Shown here in pieces: positions 1 to 10,768 of a stretch of 64,000 nucleotides of DNA; the first letter of the stretch is position 1, and every line of letters starts with the position of its first letter. Origin of the DNA: Tubulanus polymorphus (taxonomy: Eukaryota > Nemertea > Palaeonemertea > Tubulaniformes > Tubulanidae); assembly GCF_964204645.1 (NCBI RefSeq), contig NC_134029.1:15554850-15618849 (forward strand). The letters run 5' to 3'. The position numbers and the translations under genes were made by a program. The notes under the pieces are model-generated. The model was given only the letters and a program-made list of their open reading frames with translations. It was not told the origin of the DNA and ran no database searches.

Positions 1-614
1 GGGAATTAAAGTTCCCAGGGTAATGTTTTTTAATTTACATCACTGGAAATAAGGTCAATAACTACTCATATAAAAATTAGTGCTCACTTAAATGAGTATC
101 TCTCTGTCTAGCGATCATGAACTGTCACAAACGCTAGTAACCGACAGCAAATTGCATTGTCCCTCAAGTCGAAGTTACAATTGTGATTAAGCGTCGGGTA
201 AATTCATCAAGGAAATTTAAATTGGGTACACTTTTGAACGCTTGGCGATTTAGTGCTAGTTCGCAGAATGAAAATAGATCCAGAATTTAGACTAAAGGTT
301 TTTATCATTGTATTACCGAATGGCGATCGAAGTTGATCACAATAATTTCATGAATATTGAATAACAGTTAATCACTGCGTCCTTAGAATTTGTTCATGTA
401 TTAAGTCCATTTATATGCGGTTGACTTCATCATTGTATTGGATTGCACTTTATTTTACAATATGAAAAAATAAGTAAACAAATATAGTATAGCATGTGAG
501 CAAATGAGAATGAGATTGCCAATGTCCCGAAGAATTCAGAGATTGTCGAGTCCGATTCCGTTTAGTGTACTCGGGTATCTTATAAACGTGCGCCAGACGA
601 TGTGTTTAAAACAT
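1..614. other. Intron sequence, nothing recognised
   Basis: No coding potential, repeat or exon is visible here. It presumably lies in an intron or upstream of the host gene. Confidence 0.4.
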
Positions 615-766
615 AGTAATTGTATAGGCCTATATGTTGTTTCATACCAGAGGTCGAAAGGTCGAGCTCATAAAAATAAGAAATAAATTCTCGCACGCTC
701 GAATTTATCTTTTATGTTTTACTCACTCAACCCTTCAACCTCTGGTATGAAACAACATATATACAA
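615..766. mobile_element. Palindromic foldback element (AGTAA family), degraded right end
   Basis: The left end starts AGTAATTGTATAGG. An inverted repeat of about 60 bp (TATATGTTGTTTCATACCAG and its complement, plus a GGTCGA-rich subterminal part) surrounds a core containing CTCGCACGCTCGAATTTAT. The same core and subterminal words recur at 39271-39420 and 56564-56713. The right end lacks the expected AATTACT and no target duplication is visible. It encodes nothing credible; it looks like a non-autonomous foldback or detached terminus of the Polinton-like elements here. Confidence 0.7.
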
Positions 767-3283
767 ATATAGCTGCCAAGCAGCGATGACGGGTTTTCTG
801 CAAAGATGGGAATTGTAGTAAATTGAAATATCGATACATAGAATAAAATGCATTGACAGATTCGAACCTAATATGCTGTGTAAACGTCAAATATGATTCA
901 GCTTTGAAACCGAACATACGCGGACGTACAATCACAAATATCAATTTATTTGACCAGCCATTTATTTTGGCATTCAAACATCATGATACTGTATTATCAC
1001 CATCCTTAAAAATGGATCTGTCCTATTAAGAACTCATCTTAAGCACCTGCTGAGTCGATAGATTGAGTGAATTTACAGATAAGAACGTATTATGATTTAG
1101 AATAGATTTAAGAAGTTAATTTTTTATTGAAATATTTGAATAAATACATATATCGTAGTGTAGATTCAATCAATAAATTATGAATTGATTTGGTCTGGGT
1201 TTCCGGCCGATGTTGATTTTGGCTTTTATGGATTACAAATTCTACAGTGATAAACAATTGATACCTGCAACATGTGTGTAAATCAAACCTATTCCACTAG
1301 TTGCGTGTGTTTCCTAATAAACAGGAGAGTCACTCTTGATCCGAGTTATTAGAAAAATAATGTTCATTTACTTATAGAAATTCATTGCCTTTTTGGAAAT
1401 TCTGTAATAATATTTGTTCTGTCCTAATTTTTATTACTGTATGAACCAATGATATGCTTTGTAAATATGATGTAATAAAATAAATTTGAATTTGAATTAA
1501 ATTTGAACATGAGAATCAAGCATAACTTCTGTTTTTTCAACTTGTCTTTTGTTAACAGTTCCAGAGTTTCAATTACAATCAAATCCAAATTGGCTAAAAA
1601 GTACATAGGACTAAATGAAATGAACCGTTAGTTACTGCAAACCTATTCCGGTGTTATGTCGATCGTGTTGAATCACTTTCCTTGAGTTGAAAGAATCAGA
1701 TCTTCTATGGTGCAACATCGGTCGAAGAGAGATATCTTGGTGTTGACTGTCCTTGACCATCTAACTTCATGCGTTTGACATTGGAATCAGCATCATACCC
1801 ATTTGAACTGCAAAATATTCATACAACATCAAAACCTACAGTACATGTATACAGTAATCAAACTTTCACCGATGTTGGATATTTGAATGAACGTTGGGCT
1901 TATTTCAGTATTCTAAAGCAGGAAATAATAAGCCCAATAAATAGGCCCTATTCCCATTGGAACAATTGTATAATGCGTACAGCAGCACTTATCAGTCAAG
2001 TATGGAGAAATCGGTATACCAAACCTACGAACAGCAAAATGTACAGGCCTACAATGATTTCTGGTATACAAGCTGTGACCACATGAACGTTTTGGTTTGA
2101 CTATTCATGTCAGCAGGTCAGAGAAGGCCTGGCCAAATTTAACCACATGGCTCAAATCAATTAGCCTTTCTGCGTGTGAATACTTCACTGTATTGTTTTA
2201 AAAATAGGCCTATCGAGTGAATTAGTACAAAGACTGAATTAGACTTTAGGCTAGTCCTGACCAAATCCTATCCATGTTATAATTGCACCAGTTATAGTAA
2301 CATCACTGTAGGGCCGACGAGAGGAGAAAAGTTGTGTTTGTAGTACATAGGCATGGTTGGCTTGTCGTACTCACTTAATACTTAAAATGCTGTTGTTACC
2401 TGTACGTGACTGGTCGGTGATTTCTACAGGTTAGCTGTATGTGAGTACGTTGACGCTCAGACTTGCAATATTGGGATTCGAAACCAAACAAAAAAAATCC
2501 AGTTGTAGTCCAGTGATTTACCCACCACGGTGCCAGAGAACGTAACTGCAGGGTGGATGAAATTTGATTAATCTGCAAACGCGCATGCGTGAAAGAATAG
2601 AGTTTGGGTTAGGTGAGGCTAGGCTATTCGTAAATCAAATTTCATCCACCCTGCAGTTCCTATAGGAACTCACGTACGGCGTTTTTAGGGAACCTGTACG
2701 GTTAACCTGTGGATATCACCGTACACTCACGTACGCGTAACAACTTCGTACTTAAAAAATGGTATTGGCTACTATATAATAGGCCTATAGACAAATAAAT
2801 ACCGGTAGGCTTTCTTAGCTTCCACACTTCACAACCGAACCAACTGACCAACCAGTATATTTATTCCCAGTACGCACCAACCGGCATAGGCCTAACACTG
2901 TTTGTCAACTGTGTGTACCGTAGTAGGCTATCGATAATCACCTGATACTTTGCTGTCGTTTGTTTTCTCTCTGAGACGAACGTAATTCTGCACCGTAATT
3001 CTAGTAGCCCTCCGCGACTCAACGACCTTGATTTAAACTTGATAAATTCAAAATCTGTTTATTGACGCTTTTGTTTACATGAACTGATCAGCAATATACT
3101 TAAATGAAATAACCGGAATAACAAGAAATCAAAAATATTAAAGAGGTAACAAACAAATGCCCGTAAACCTGTCAGACACGCGAACGCCGGACTCGTAAAC
3201 TATTGGACTCGGACCCGCTGAGCAATAAATTCATAAAATTGACTTTGAAATTGATTGTGGAGAAGAGAGGGAATAATTTTAAT
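767..3283 (+). repeat. Left arm of a large inverted repeat
   Basis: This arm matches, in reverse orientation, 16834-20029. Matching landmarks include the stretch around 1010-1060 (against about 19720-19745), the 1750-1810 stretch (against about 18410-18470) and the inner edge near 3200-3283 (against 16834-16913). The arms differ by scattered substitutions, small indels and one insertion of about 560 bp in the right arm only. No credible gene lies in it: the short open frames are not conserved between arms. It could be a very long terminal inverted repeat or an inverted segmental duplication. Confidence 0.75.
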
Positions 3284-3293
3284 AAATTTACTT

Positions 3294-3494
3294 CTAATAA
3301 AAAACTAAAAAGGATCTATGATCAAAACTTTTATCCGATATATTATAAAAAGAATTACATAAACTTATATTTACTAAATTTAAATCTACACAATTTTTAA
3401 ATTCTCTATCTAATTGTACTAGTAAATTATGTGATTTATAGTTTGTAAGTTTTCTAGAATCAACAAATATTCTACATTCTTTTAATTCAACCAT
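3294..3494 (-). pseudogene. Penton-like minor capsid protein, N-terminal fragment
   Basis: The roughly 55 N-terminal residues (ELKECRIFVDSRKLTNYKSH and onward to about NSFYNISDK) are close to the start of the gene at 26196-26946. The start codon is preceded by a T-tract and TATAAATA, as in the other element genes. After this block the frame is lost and the homologous gene body is absent, so this is only a 5' fragment. The identification as penton-like rests on the longer paralogue. In the intact family this protein would form the capsid vertices. Confidence 0.6.
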
Positions 3495-3564
3495 TATTTA
3501 TAACACAAAAAAATCAAAACCTCAAACCACTAAAAATAATTTTAATAAAATTTTTCCTATATAA

Positions 3565-3952
3565 ATGGATGACAAGATAGAATGTAAAATTTGTGGTGAA
3601 CTTCAAAGAAAAAGTAATATGGCTCGACATATGAAAAAACATGATAAAAATTACAAACCCCCTAAAATAAACTGCCCAAATTGTAATAATTTATTCTCAT
3701 GAAATTATGTTAAAAACATTCAGAGAAGTGTAAAATTAATGATTCAACGGTTAATGTTGATAACAACCAAAGTAATAATAATTCTGTTGAAACTGAGCCA
3801 GAAATTATTTGGAAAAGACCTTTCTTATTCTATGATAAGAATAATATAAAAGATCATTTCTGTGAGCCTTTTCGAATAAAATATAGCCCTGAAAATATAG
3901 AAGATTGGGAGAATCATCAATTTCGTAAAGCACATACAGATAAAATTTCTTA
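3565..3952 (+). pseudogene. C2H2 zinc-finger protein, broken 5' part
   Basis: The ATG at 3565 follows TTTTTCCTATATAA, the usual start motif of these elements. The first 45 codons hold one C2H2 finger (CKICGELQRKSNMARHMKKH) and the start of a second (CPNCNNLFS), ended by TGA at 3700. The missing histidine side of finger two and an acidic/polar region (with WKRPFLFYDKN) are readable in other frames to about 3950. The gene therefore has at least one stop and one frameshift. Function is unknown; nucleic-acid binding is inferred from the fingers only. Confidence 0.55.
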
Positions 3953-4083
3953 AATAGAAATAATTTAAAATAGATTTGAAGCAGAATTTAATGAAAGAAA
4001 AAAATAATATATTAGAAAAAGTAAAATACGAGAAAACGTTACTAGATAATAAAGAAATACTTGAAAAGTTGGAAAAACAATAA

Positions 4084-4894
4084 GACGAATTAGTAAGAAA
4101 AACTTATTATTGCAAATATTGTAAATTGATTATTACAACAAGTAATTCAAATTTACATAATAGAACAATAAAACATAAAGAAAACGTAAGAAAATACCTA
4201 GAACTTAATGAAGATCTATTGCCAAGATATGATAGAAACAAAAGCCTACGATGTATTTATGTGTACTTAAGACAAGAAGATTCTGTGATATTTTGTAATG
4301 AATGTGGATGGCAAAGAAATTTATGGGGTGATGAAAAACTAGAGATATTCTTATAGAACCAAAATTAAAATATCTAGATGAAATTTTTAAGATATTTTCT
4401 ATGGAAGATCATACACCAGAAGATAAGCAATGGCTTGAAAAATGAAAATGATAGAAATTAAAAATGGTGAAATAACTAAGAAAGATATAATAAAACCAAT
4501 TATTCCATCAACATGTAACACAAAAGAAAAGAAAATGTATTTGTATTTATTATTTAACGATTATTATAAAAAACCTAAATTAACAAAAGAAGATATGGAA
4601 AATATAAAAGAATCATTCACAAACATATTAAAATATTATGTGGATAATAAAATAACAGATTCATTGAATTATGAATTCTGTTTGAATAAGTTTGTACATT
4701 TTTTAAACATCGATATTATAATTCCATTTGATGAATTAACGAACACAAAGAAACAAAGAGAGCTAGATGAAATGTGGAATAATATAGAACTTTATTTAAA
4801 TGAGAAAAATGAAATGGAAGAACCTAAACAATTCAATGAAAATGAAGAAGCCAATAGTGATTTCGAGTATGATGATATTGATTTTCTGTTTTAA
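4084..4894 (+). pseudogene. Unrecognised element protein with zinc-knuckle and acidic tail
   Basis: Two open stretches (about 4084-4356 and 4442-4894) probably belong to one broken gene downstream of the zinc-finger gene. The first begins with a CKYC pair followed by spaced histidines. The second is lysine/isoleucine rich and ends in an acidic tail (EYDDIDFLF). I do not recognise the family. It ends convergently against the polymerase remnant on the other strand. Composition matches the neighbouring viral-type genes, not the host exons. Confidence 0.5.
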
Positions 4895-4904
4895 TGGCCA
4901 TAAG

Positions 4905-6545
4905 GTGATGTTTTTATTCCATCACCTAAAATATATCTTTTATTGTCGAATGGATTTAAGCTAGCTTTTTCATCTTCATGAATGTACATCTCGTGATCTT
5001 CTGATCTTAAACAATTCATTTTATGTTTCATTACAATTGAGTTATTATAAACACTTTATATAATCTTGAAATTCTATATGTTTGTCAACCACATGCTTTT
5101 TTATTCCTTTTAATTTTTTACCCTCATGATCTTTTGTTCTATAACTATACATTTTACTTCTTATCACAACAAATTCAATCATTTCATCACCCCGCAGTTC
5201 ATCTTTTAATTTACCAGGAATTTTCTTATTATCATTGCTAAATAATTCATGATGTTTTGGATAATTGCTAAAATCAAAATGATGTTTTAATGTTTTTAAG
5301 TCTTTTGTTATGTCATTTGTCTTGATTTTAAGTATGTAGGCGTCCGTATTGACCGCTATTAATGGAATTCCACAGTTAAATGTTCCATCTCCAGTTGTTA
5401 AATCATAAACATAATCTGTTGGGTTATATATTTCAAATAAATCTCTAACTTCTTCAGTTATTTCTTTTTCTGTGTGCCTTAGAATAAAACAATTTGGTTT
5501 AGATTTAATCAATCCAATATTCATATTAAAACCTAATGAATTGCATAATATATTTAATCCTGATATACCAACTTTTCCTTTTTGTGCAAATGTTATTACT
5601 GGAGAACTCGGAAATTTTTTAGCACCATCTGCTGCGTAGAATCCAATGAAGAACCATTTTCTGAAATTATCTTTTGCATTTAATACATAATCTGGAACTA
5701 TCTTTTCTTTTGTTGAGGTATTACTTTTAACTATTGCATGAATAAAGAATTCATCATTATATTTTATAGCAAAATCTTTAGGATTATTCACAAGTATTCT
5801 ATGAACTGCTGATGATTCTAAATGTTTTATTTGGATAAACATCTTCACAGCATTTTTTAATTCTTTCTAATAATTTCAAATCTTGATTGCATACATACCA
5901 ACAATATTTATTGCCCCAAACATAATTATACACACCTGCTGAACCATCACCCATGACAAATCCTTTGATAAAATATTCTTTTTCTTCTAATGTTTCAGGT
6001 TCTATATTATGAATATTATCAATTATTTCATCAATTGACATATAATTCATTCTTTGGAAAATTATTTTATGTAATGATTCATCTCCAATTTTTATATCAG
6101 TTGGTTTTATTTCATCACCATTTTGTTTAATTAAACTATGATCTTCAGAAACATCAACGAATCCTAATTTAGTTCTAACTCTATAGATTTTCTTATTTGT
6201 TTTATGCCTAATAATATTCTTTAATTTTTTCCATCCATTTCTTGTCCAAACATCTATTAATCCATTTATTTGTATTAATTCTTTTTCACCATATGAAATA
6301 TAAAGTTCATTTTGTTTTGGAAATATTTCTGAAATTCTTCTAATTAATATTTGGTTATTGAATTTTAATAATATTGGGGTATCAGCTATTCCAGAATCAA
6401 AATATAATATTTCAATATGTTTTTCCCCAAAAAGTGGTTGTAAAACATTATAATAAAAATCATACATTAATAATTTTGATATTTCTAAAACAGTTGAACC
6501 AATGAATATAGGTTTATTAAATTTCATTGACGTTCTTTTTGAATT
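4905..6545 (-). pseudogene. Protein-primed family B DNA polymerase, C-terminal part, intein-interrupted
   Basis: Sequence outside the intein matches the C-terminal palm/thumb part of the polymerase at 27347-31525: the segment starting MKFNKPIFIGS, motif C (LYFD before the intein, TDAYILKI after it), and the region HHFDFSNYPK to KMYSYRT. Only the part from just before motif C to near the C terminus remains; exonuclease, motifs A and B are missing. Breaks: a frame change just upstream of 6527, a one-base frameshift inside the intein near 5800-5848, and another near 5045, after which C-terminal homology continues out of frame to about 4905. In motif C the final residue is A where the paralogue has S (TDS). 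The gene product would copy element DNA from a protein primer. Confidence 0.85.
5348..6395 (-). other. Intein with LAGLIDADG-type motifs in polymerase motif C
   Basis: About 349 codons separate LYFD from TDAYILKI, two halves of a motif that are contiguous (YFDTDSYILKI) in the paralogue at 27.9 kb. Splicing-domain signs: Ser at position 1 with SGIADTPILLKF, a block B-like LGFVDVSEDHSLI, and a C-terminal VYDLTTGDGTFNCGIP leading to a terminal Asn before Thr+1. Two dodecapeptide motifs of a DOD homing endonuclease are visible: FIKGFVMGDGSAG and WFFIGFYAADGA. The penultimate residue is Val where His is usual, and a one-base frameshift lies between the two motifs, so this copy is probably not functional. 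Motif C is a known intein insertion site in archaeal and giant-virus family B polymerases. Boundaries are good to a few bases. Confidence 0.88.
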
Positions 6546-6639
6546 TTACTGCTGTTAAATAATCCTTTTTGCTATAAATTCATTACAAACTTCAAATTTT
6601 ATTTCATCCACATTCATATTTTCTAATTGTTCTTTTCTT

Positions 6640-6830
6640 TCATTGGAATTTTCTGGAGTTTCAAAATCGATAACATTTTTTTATGATTTGCAGTTTTTTC
6701 ATGCCGAGCTTTATTAGATTTATCAATGTATTTTTACAATATTTACAATAATATCGATTTTCATTAACATCATTTTTTTTCTGTCTGGTAAACACTGTCT
6801 CCCATTTATTAGGGAAAAAATTACTTGTGG
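6640..6830 (-). pseudogene. Small C2H2 zinc-finger gene, degraded
   Basis: The start context (cccatttattagggaaaaaa on the plus strand) and an adjoining stretch ending CTTGTGGTGATGAG match the terminus-proximal zinc-finger genes at 50332 and 55989. The reading YYCKYCK is visible, but the histidine part is out of frame. It is probably a broken paralogue of that 38-residue finger protein. Confidence 0.5.
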
Positions 6831-6894
6831 TGATGAGTGATTTAAAAAAGCAAAAAAAAATTTGATTCATTAAAAAATTAAATGAACCTGGATC

Positions 6895-7065
6895 ATATGA
6901 GCGCGGTCACCTTCCCCCTGTATATAGCAAACACGCTATCAACCGTTTTCATTAGTGCCTCACTGCATCGATCTATCCGAGCGCAGCTGGTACACAATCA
7001 CTGTACTACTATATATAGCACAACGCTATCGACCGTTCTCGTCAGCGCCTCGATCAATCAAATTG
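6895..7065. repeat. Diverged tandem pair with TATATAGCA...CGCTATC motif
   Basis: Two diverged copies, about 100 bp apart, of a stretch reading TATATAGCA, CGCTATCRACCGTT, then GTGCCTC/GCGCCTC. It is more GC-rich than the flanking element and is followed by TTGTCCAGATAAGTC, which also occurs at about 14865 and (inverted) about 61805. Confidence 0.5.
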
Positions 7066-7116
7066 TCCAGATAAGTCAATTCGGATTCTTAATATTTAAT
7101 TAATTTTATCATCAAT

Positions 7117-7445
7117 TTATTTTTTAACAACTTCTAAATCATGATGCCCGTCTTCATTTTGCCCATGGTAAATTATTTTAAATCCTTCTAAATCTTTTAA
7201 TTCCTCTGTACTTAATGAAACCCATTTATCAGGTAAAAATACTTTAAATTCTCGCGTTGTACTAACATTACAGTAACTTAAATTTGCTGATACTTTCTCT
7301 CCATGTTTAGTTTTAATCTTTTCTAATTTCAATGTTTTATGTCCAATTTCTTTTGTAACATCGACTAACTTTTTTATTTCAAATTGTTTTTTGCTGGTTT
7401 TATTGCGTTATTTATTGTTGCTAAGAATGCTTTTCTATCTCCCAT
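7117..7445 (-). pseudogene. Terminus-proximal small conserved protein, frameshifted
   Basis: The first ATG (7445) lies 85 bp inside the element terminus and follows the T-tract/ATAATAAATG start motif. The N-terminal reading (MGDRKAFLATINN) and the C-terminal open frame (71 codons, with TKHGEKV, FKVFLPDKW, STEELKDLEGF, IIYHGQNEDGHHD) are in different frames, so there is at least one frameshift near 7390. The same gene with its own breaks lies at 61403-61727. It resembles, more distantly, the proteins at 26964 and 48387 (TNKYGD..., FRTYLPDRF...). The family is familiar beside polymerase genes of animal Polinton-like elements; a nucleic-acid-binding role is only a guess. Confidence 0.65.
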
Positions 7446-7530
7446 TTATTATGGGAAAAAATTACTTGTGGTGAGGAGTGGTGTGTCGTCCTCTCGTCCT
7501 CTGATCTGAACCCCTGATATTCCAATTACT
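7446..7530 (-). repeat. Terminus of Polinton-like element 1
   Basis: The terminal block, read inward from 7530, is AGTAATTGGAATATCAGGGG, then TCAGATCAGAGGACGAGAGG, then CACCACTCCTCACCACAAGTAATTTTTT. It matches the ends at 31738, 50248, 56190 and 61319. The next six bases outward are GCTATC. Confidence 0.75.
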
Positions 7531-7559
7531 GCTATCATGCACAAAGGTCCATGGGGTAG

Positions 7560-8340
7560 TTAGCTACGGCACATTTCCAATATGATCATTACAGCGCGCA
7601 TCTTTATTTTCACGTCACTGCTCTCCACATATCAAATAATTTGCGATATCTTGTAAACTTTGTTTGTGGGGTAGGCCCATGGATGTAACGATCGAAAATT
7701 AGTTTTTCGTTTATCCAATACGATCGCCACGGTGGACATCTTGAATTGCTTGGTTGTGCTCAACTCACATAAAATAACAAACGATTTCTTTTCAACTTGG
7801 TTTGTCAAATGGGGTAAGCTCATGGATAAAACCTATAAAAACACCGTTGTCGCTCTTCCACGGGCTACCACGGCAGACATCTTCAATTTCTTGTTAGCGC
7901 TACACACATCAAATAACATGCGATTTATCGATAACTTGATTTGTGTAAAGGGGTAGATCCAAGGATGAAACCTATCAAAAAATGAGCTTTCTCGCTCCTT
8001 TAATGTGGCCGGCACGGAGAACATTTTTTGAATATTGAATATCTTGAATATATTGTTAGCGCCCAACGCACATCAAGTCAATCATTTCTTTTGATTTTGG
8101 TTGAAGTGTTGGATAGGATAGCTCGATAGATGAAATCTATCAAAAGTAGTCTATTCACTCACCCAAGAAGGCCGTCAGAGCGGGCACCTTGAACATCTTG
8201 TGAGCGCTCTACACACATCAAATGATGTGCGATATCTTGGTATCTGTAATGGGGTTGGTACGACGTGAAATACATCTATTAGAAATAATAAGCGTTTTCA
8301 CTCGTCTACCATGCGTTAATGGCGGACATCTTGTTTGCCC
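7560..8340. repeat. Degenerate tandem repeat, unit roughly 150 bp
   Basis: The words CATCTTGAAT or CATCTTCAAT, TTGTTAGCGC/TTGTGAGCGC, CACATCAAAT, TGCGATAT and GATGAAACCTAT recur in order about every 130-170 bp. The repeats make spurious open frames on both strands. Related CCATCTTGAATTTCTTG-type wording recurs near 32.7-33.0 kb and 46.2-46.4 kb, so this is an intronic dispersed repeat. Confidence 0.6.
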
Positions 8341-8665
8341 TCTCCCTCATCCAAGGAAGAATTTTCAGAAGACATAACGGGGAAAACATGCTTGGTTTTA
8401 AACCACTTTTTAGGTAAAACGGTTTTAAGAAGATGGCACCGACAAGACCAGGTACGACCCGAACCGGTCGTATTCAGGTGGCATTGAAATCTTTGTGTTA
8501 TTTCATCATTGTTGTTCATATCAGACGTCGACAATCACTTAAGTAGGGTTAACATAGATCTATCACATGTTATTAACGTCTAAGTGATAGTGATTTGAGG
8601 CTAAAATGTCTCTAGGTTACGGTCTCCGCATTGATTGCTGCAATCAATTCTTTCTGAATTTTCAG

Positions 8666-8794
8666 ATGATGATGAATGCCGCACTGGGAGGAATAATTGT
8701 GTGGGTAATGCCATTTGTGTAAACGAACCTGGTCGTTATAGATGCAAGTGTCCGAATGGTTACGACTTACAACCAGATCGCTCTTCGTGCAGAG
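8666..8794 (+). CDS. Fibrillin-like gene, cbEGF exon 1
   Basis: A 129-bp exon between TTTTCAG and GTAAAA, phase 1 at both ends, encodes one calcium-binding EGF module. Visible are the acidic calcium-ligand start (DDDEC), six cysteines in EGF spacing (EC..., NNCVGNAIC, YRCKCPNGY, SSC) and the aromatic/Gly pair before cysteine 6. The mature protein would be an extracellular matrix glycoprotein. The 43-codon phase 1-1 design allows module gain or loss without frameshift. The next exon is about 25 kb downstream, beyond the mobile elements. Fibrillin/LTBP identity comes from the TB module at 58784; notch- or fibulin-like proteins also have such EGF exons. Confidence 0.9.
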
Positions 8795-9360
8795 GTAAAA
8801 TTACTAGGCGCATCATGATGCTGACTGTTTAAACATGATATTCCACCGAATATATTCATAATACATTATATACATCTACATTGACAAGGTTAATTCTTGG
8901 TGGTAGATTTTCGTCACGATTGATATCGCTAATTGATCAGGCCTGCGTTTTTCGAAGCGGTGTTAAGTTTTCCCTTTGATAAGACTATTCCAGTGTTAAA
9001 TTTAACTATCCCGGTGATTGTTATCACAGGGATAACTTCTCGTTTTTCAAAGCATTTTACCCCAGTGATAACTATCACCGGGATAAGATCATTTATCCCA
9101 GTGATAAAAATAAGAAAATGGCCGACATTTCAGCCTAATCTCTCACTTCAAGAACTAACTTATAGGATTTCTTCAACATCACAGGATCACTGAGGCTACA
9201 CAGTGGTGTTTTAATATATTTTGTATATCTTATGTCACATATATGGATGTAGTATTGCCATCAGTAACCGTGCAACCATAACAATGAAAAAGAAATCAAT
9301 ATTTTGTTCCTATGTCTCTGTACAAGACCACAATTTAAGTCCGACAGTCACAGACACACA

Positions 9361-10591
9361 ATGGATAAATTTTCTGAGGACAAGAATTCTAACCTAAAAA
9401 GGAAACGAAAAGCTAATTTTACTTCGAGTGAGCGTGTTATTCTAACTGAAATTGTGAAGGCTAATGAAGATGTACTATTTTCAAAACTAACAAACACTGT
9501 AACGAATATCAAGAAACAGAAGTTCTGGGAGTCAATTGTCGCTAAAATTAATAGTCTAAGGTATCTGCGAAAGGACTGTTAGTGAGGTGAAAGATAAATG
9601 GAAGCACTGCGTTTCAGGCGCAAAAAAAGTTTGTCGCTTACGAAAAACGATATAAAGAAAACAGGAGGTGGCCCACCCACAGTGACATTAAACGACACGG
9701 ATGAAGTAATTTTGGTTATTTTTGAAGACTGTCCTTCTTTTCATGGAATCGATACCGGTATAGAAACAGATCGTAAGTTTGATAAACAAAAATTAACCCA
9801 TTGTTTTCTTAATGACGCCCTCAAAGAATCATTAAATTTAAAACAGCAATATACAGTTTTGACAGTTTTATATCTTGAAGGCCGAATTATTTAAACTGCA
9901 GTTATTTGTAGTAGTCCGCAGGTAGGCCTGCATATATTTTATTCTTACATTTCAGGCTTTGACAGTAGGTCTACTATTACCAGTCTACCGCCTACAGCTA
10001 CAATTTCGAAACAACCAGAAATTGATGAAAGACCAATCTTAACTGAAGGTAGGCCTAGCTGATTGTATCTATTGTATTGCATATTATATTCTTTCTTATG
10101 TAATATGCGATTGTCACATGAATACTATGCAAAATCTACCAGCTTTTGCTTTGTTCCATGAATGGATCAATTCAAATATTTCAATCTTGATTCCCTTTCA
10201 CAGTACCTCAGCAACTCACGAATGTGTCTAAAATAAGTGACGCCACAACATCAAATGACTGCAAGGAAGGTACGAAATGTCATGTCGTTCATAAACGAAA
10301 AAATGAAATATACAATAAATGCCTTATCGATAAACATGTAATATTTATTGTAACGGTTATAATAAGATTTCATTTACAGATATGGAGGCCACTTCGAACA
10401 AACCAAAGATTCCTCAGCAAATCCGTGTAACTCAGGATATGATTCGGCGGGTTCAATACGAAAATCTGAAATTAGATAGTGAAAGATTGCGCTTGACAAA
10501 AACCAACTTGGAACTTCAAAATGAAAAGATTATTTTGGAAATATATTTACTGCAGCAGCAGAATGGCGTAAAAGTTGTTAATGAACAATGA
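9361..10591 (+). CDS. Harbinger Myb/SANT-like accessory protein, multi-exon
   Basis: The ATG at 9361 opens a basic N terminus and a helix-rich Myb/MADF-like domain (NFTSSERVILTEIVKANEDV ... FWESIVAKIN; then, out of frame, VKDKWKHC). Later exons look spliced: about 9956-10048, about 10202-10269 and about 10380-10591, each with AG/GT edges. The last one ends in a glutamate/leucine-rich coiled coil (ENLKLDSERLRLTKTNLELQ) before TGA at 10589. A frame change near 9560 means the 5' exon may be broken. In Harbinger elements this protein binds the subterminal DNA and helps the transposase enter the nucleus. Confidence 0.65.
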
Positions 10592-10768
10592 TTTAACAAA
10601 TAAGATACATGTTTGTCTTATTTTAACCAGCCAACAGGCTTCCGAAATTCATCCGTTCAAAGTTTATATGTTTAATGATTTTCAGATATTTGTCTTTTTC
10701 GACATTTTTCAATGAGTTTAATTACATGAATAGATTATATTTAACGGATATGAGCTTTCTTGTTTTCT

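Larger units (their letters stand above)
3284..7530. mobile_element. Truncated Polinton-like element 1
   Basis: This AT-rich block carries a penton-like fragment, zinc-finger ORFs, an intein-containing family B polymerase fragment and a terminus-proximal small gene. Its right end, 7446-7530, ends in CCAATTACT and matches in reverse the terminus at 61319. Its left side stops abruptly against the inverted-repeat arm at about 3284, so the element is truncated. No target duplication can be tested because the left end is missing. Capsid, ATPase and integrase genes are absent. Confidence 0.75.

Noticed and set aside
735-977. Frames near the outer ends of the inverted arms (also 19802-19987)
   Set aside because: Open in one arm or on different strands only; no family match and no consistent start.
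1769-2086. 105-codon frame in the left arm
   Set aside because: The inverted copy in the right arm does not keep the frame.
7732-8066. Opposing open frames in the 7.6-8.3 kb repeat
   Set aside because: They follow the tandem repeat units and have no family signature.
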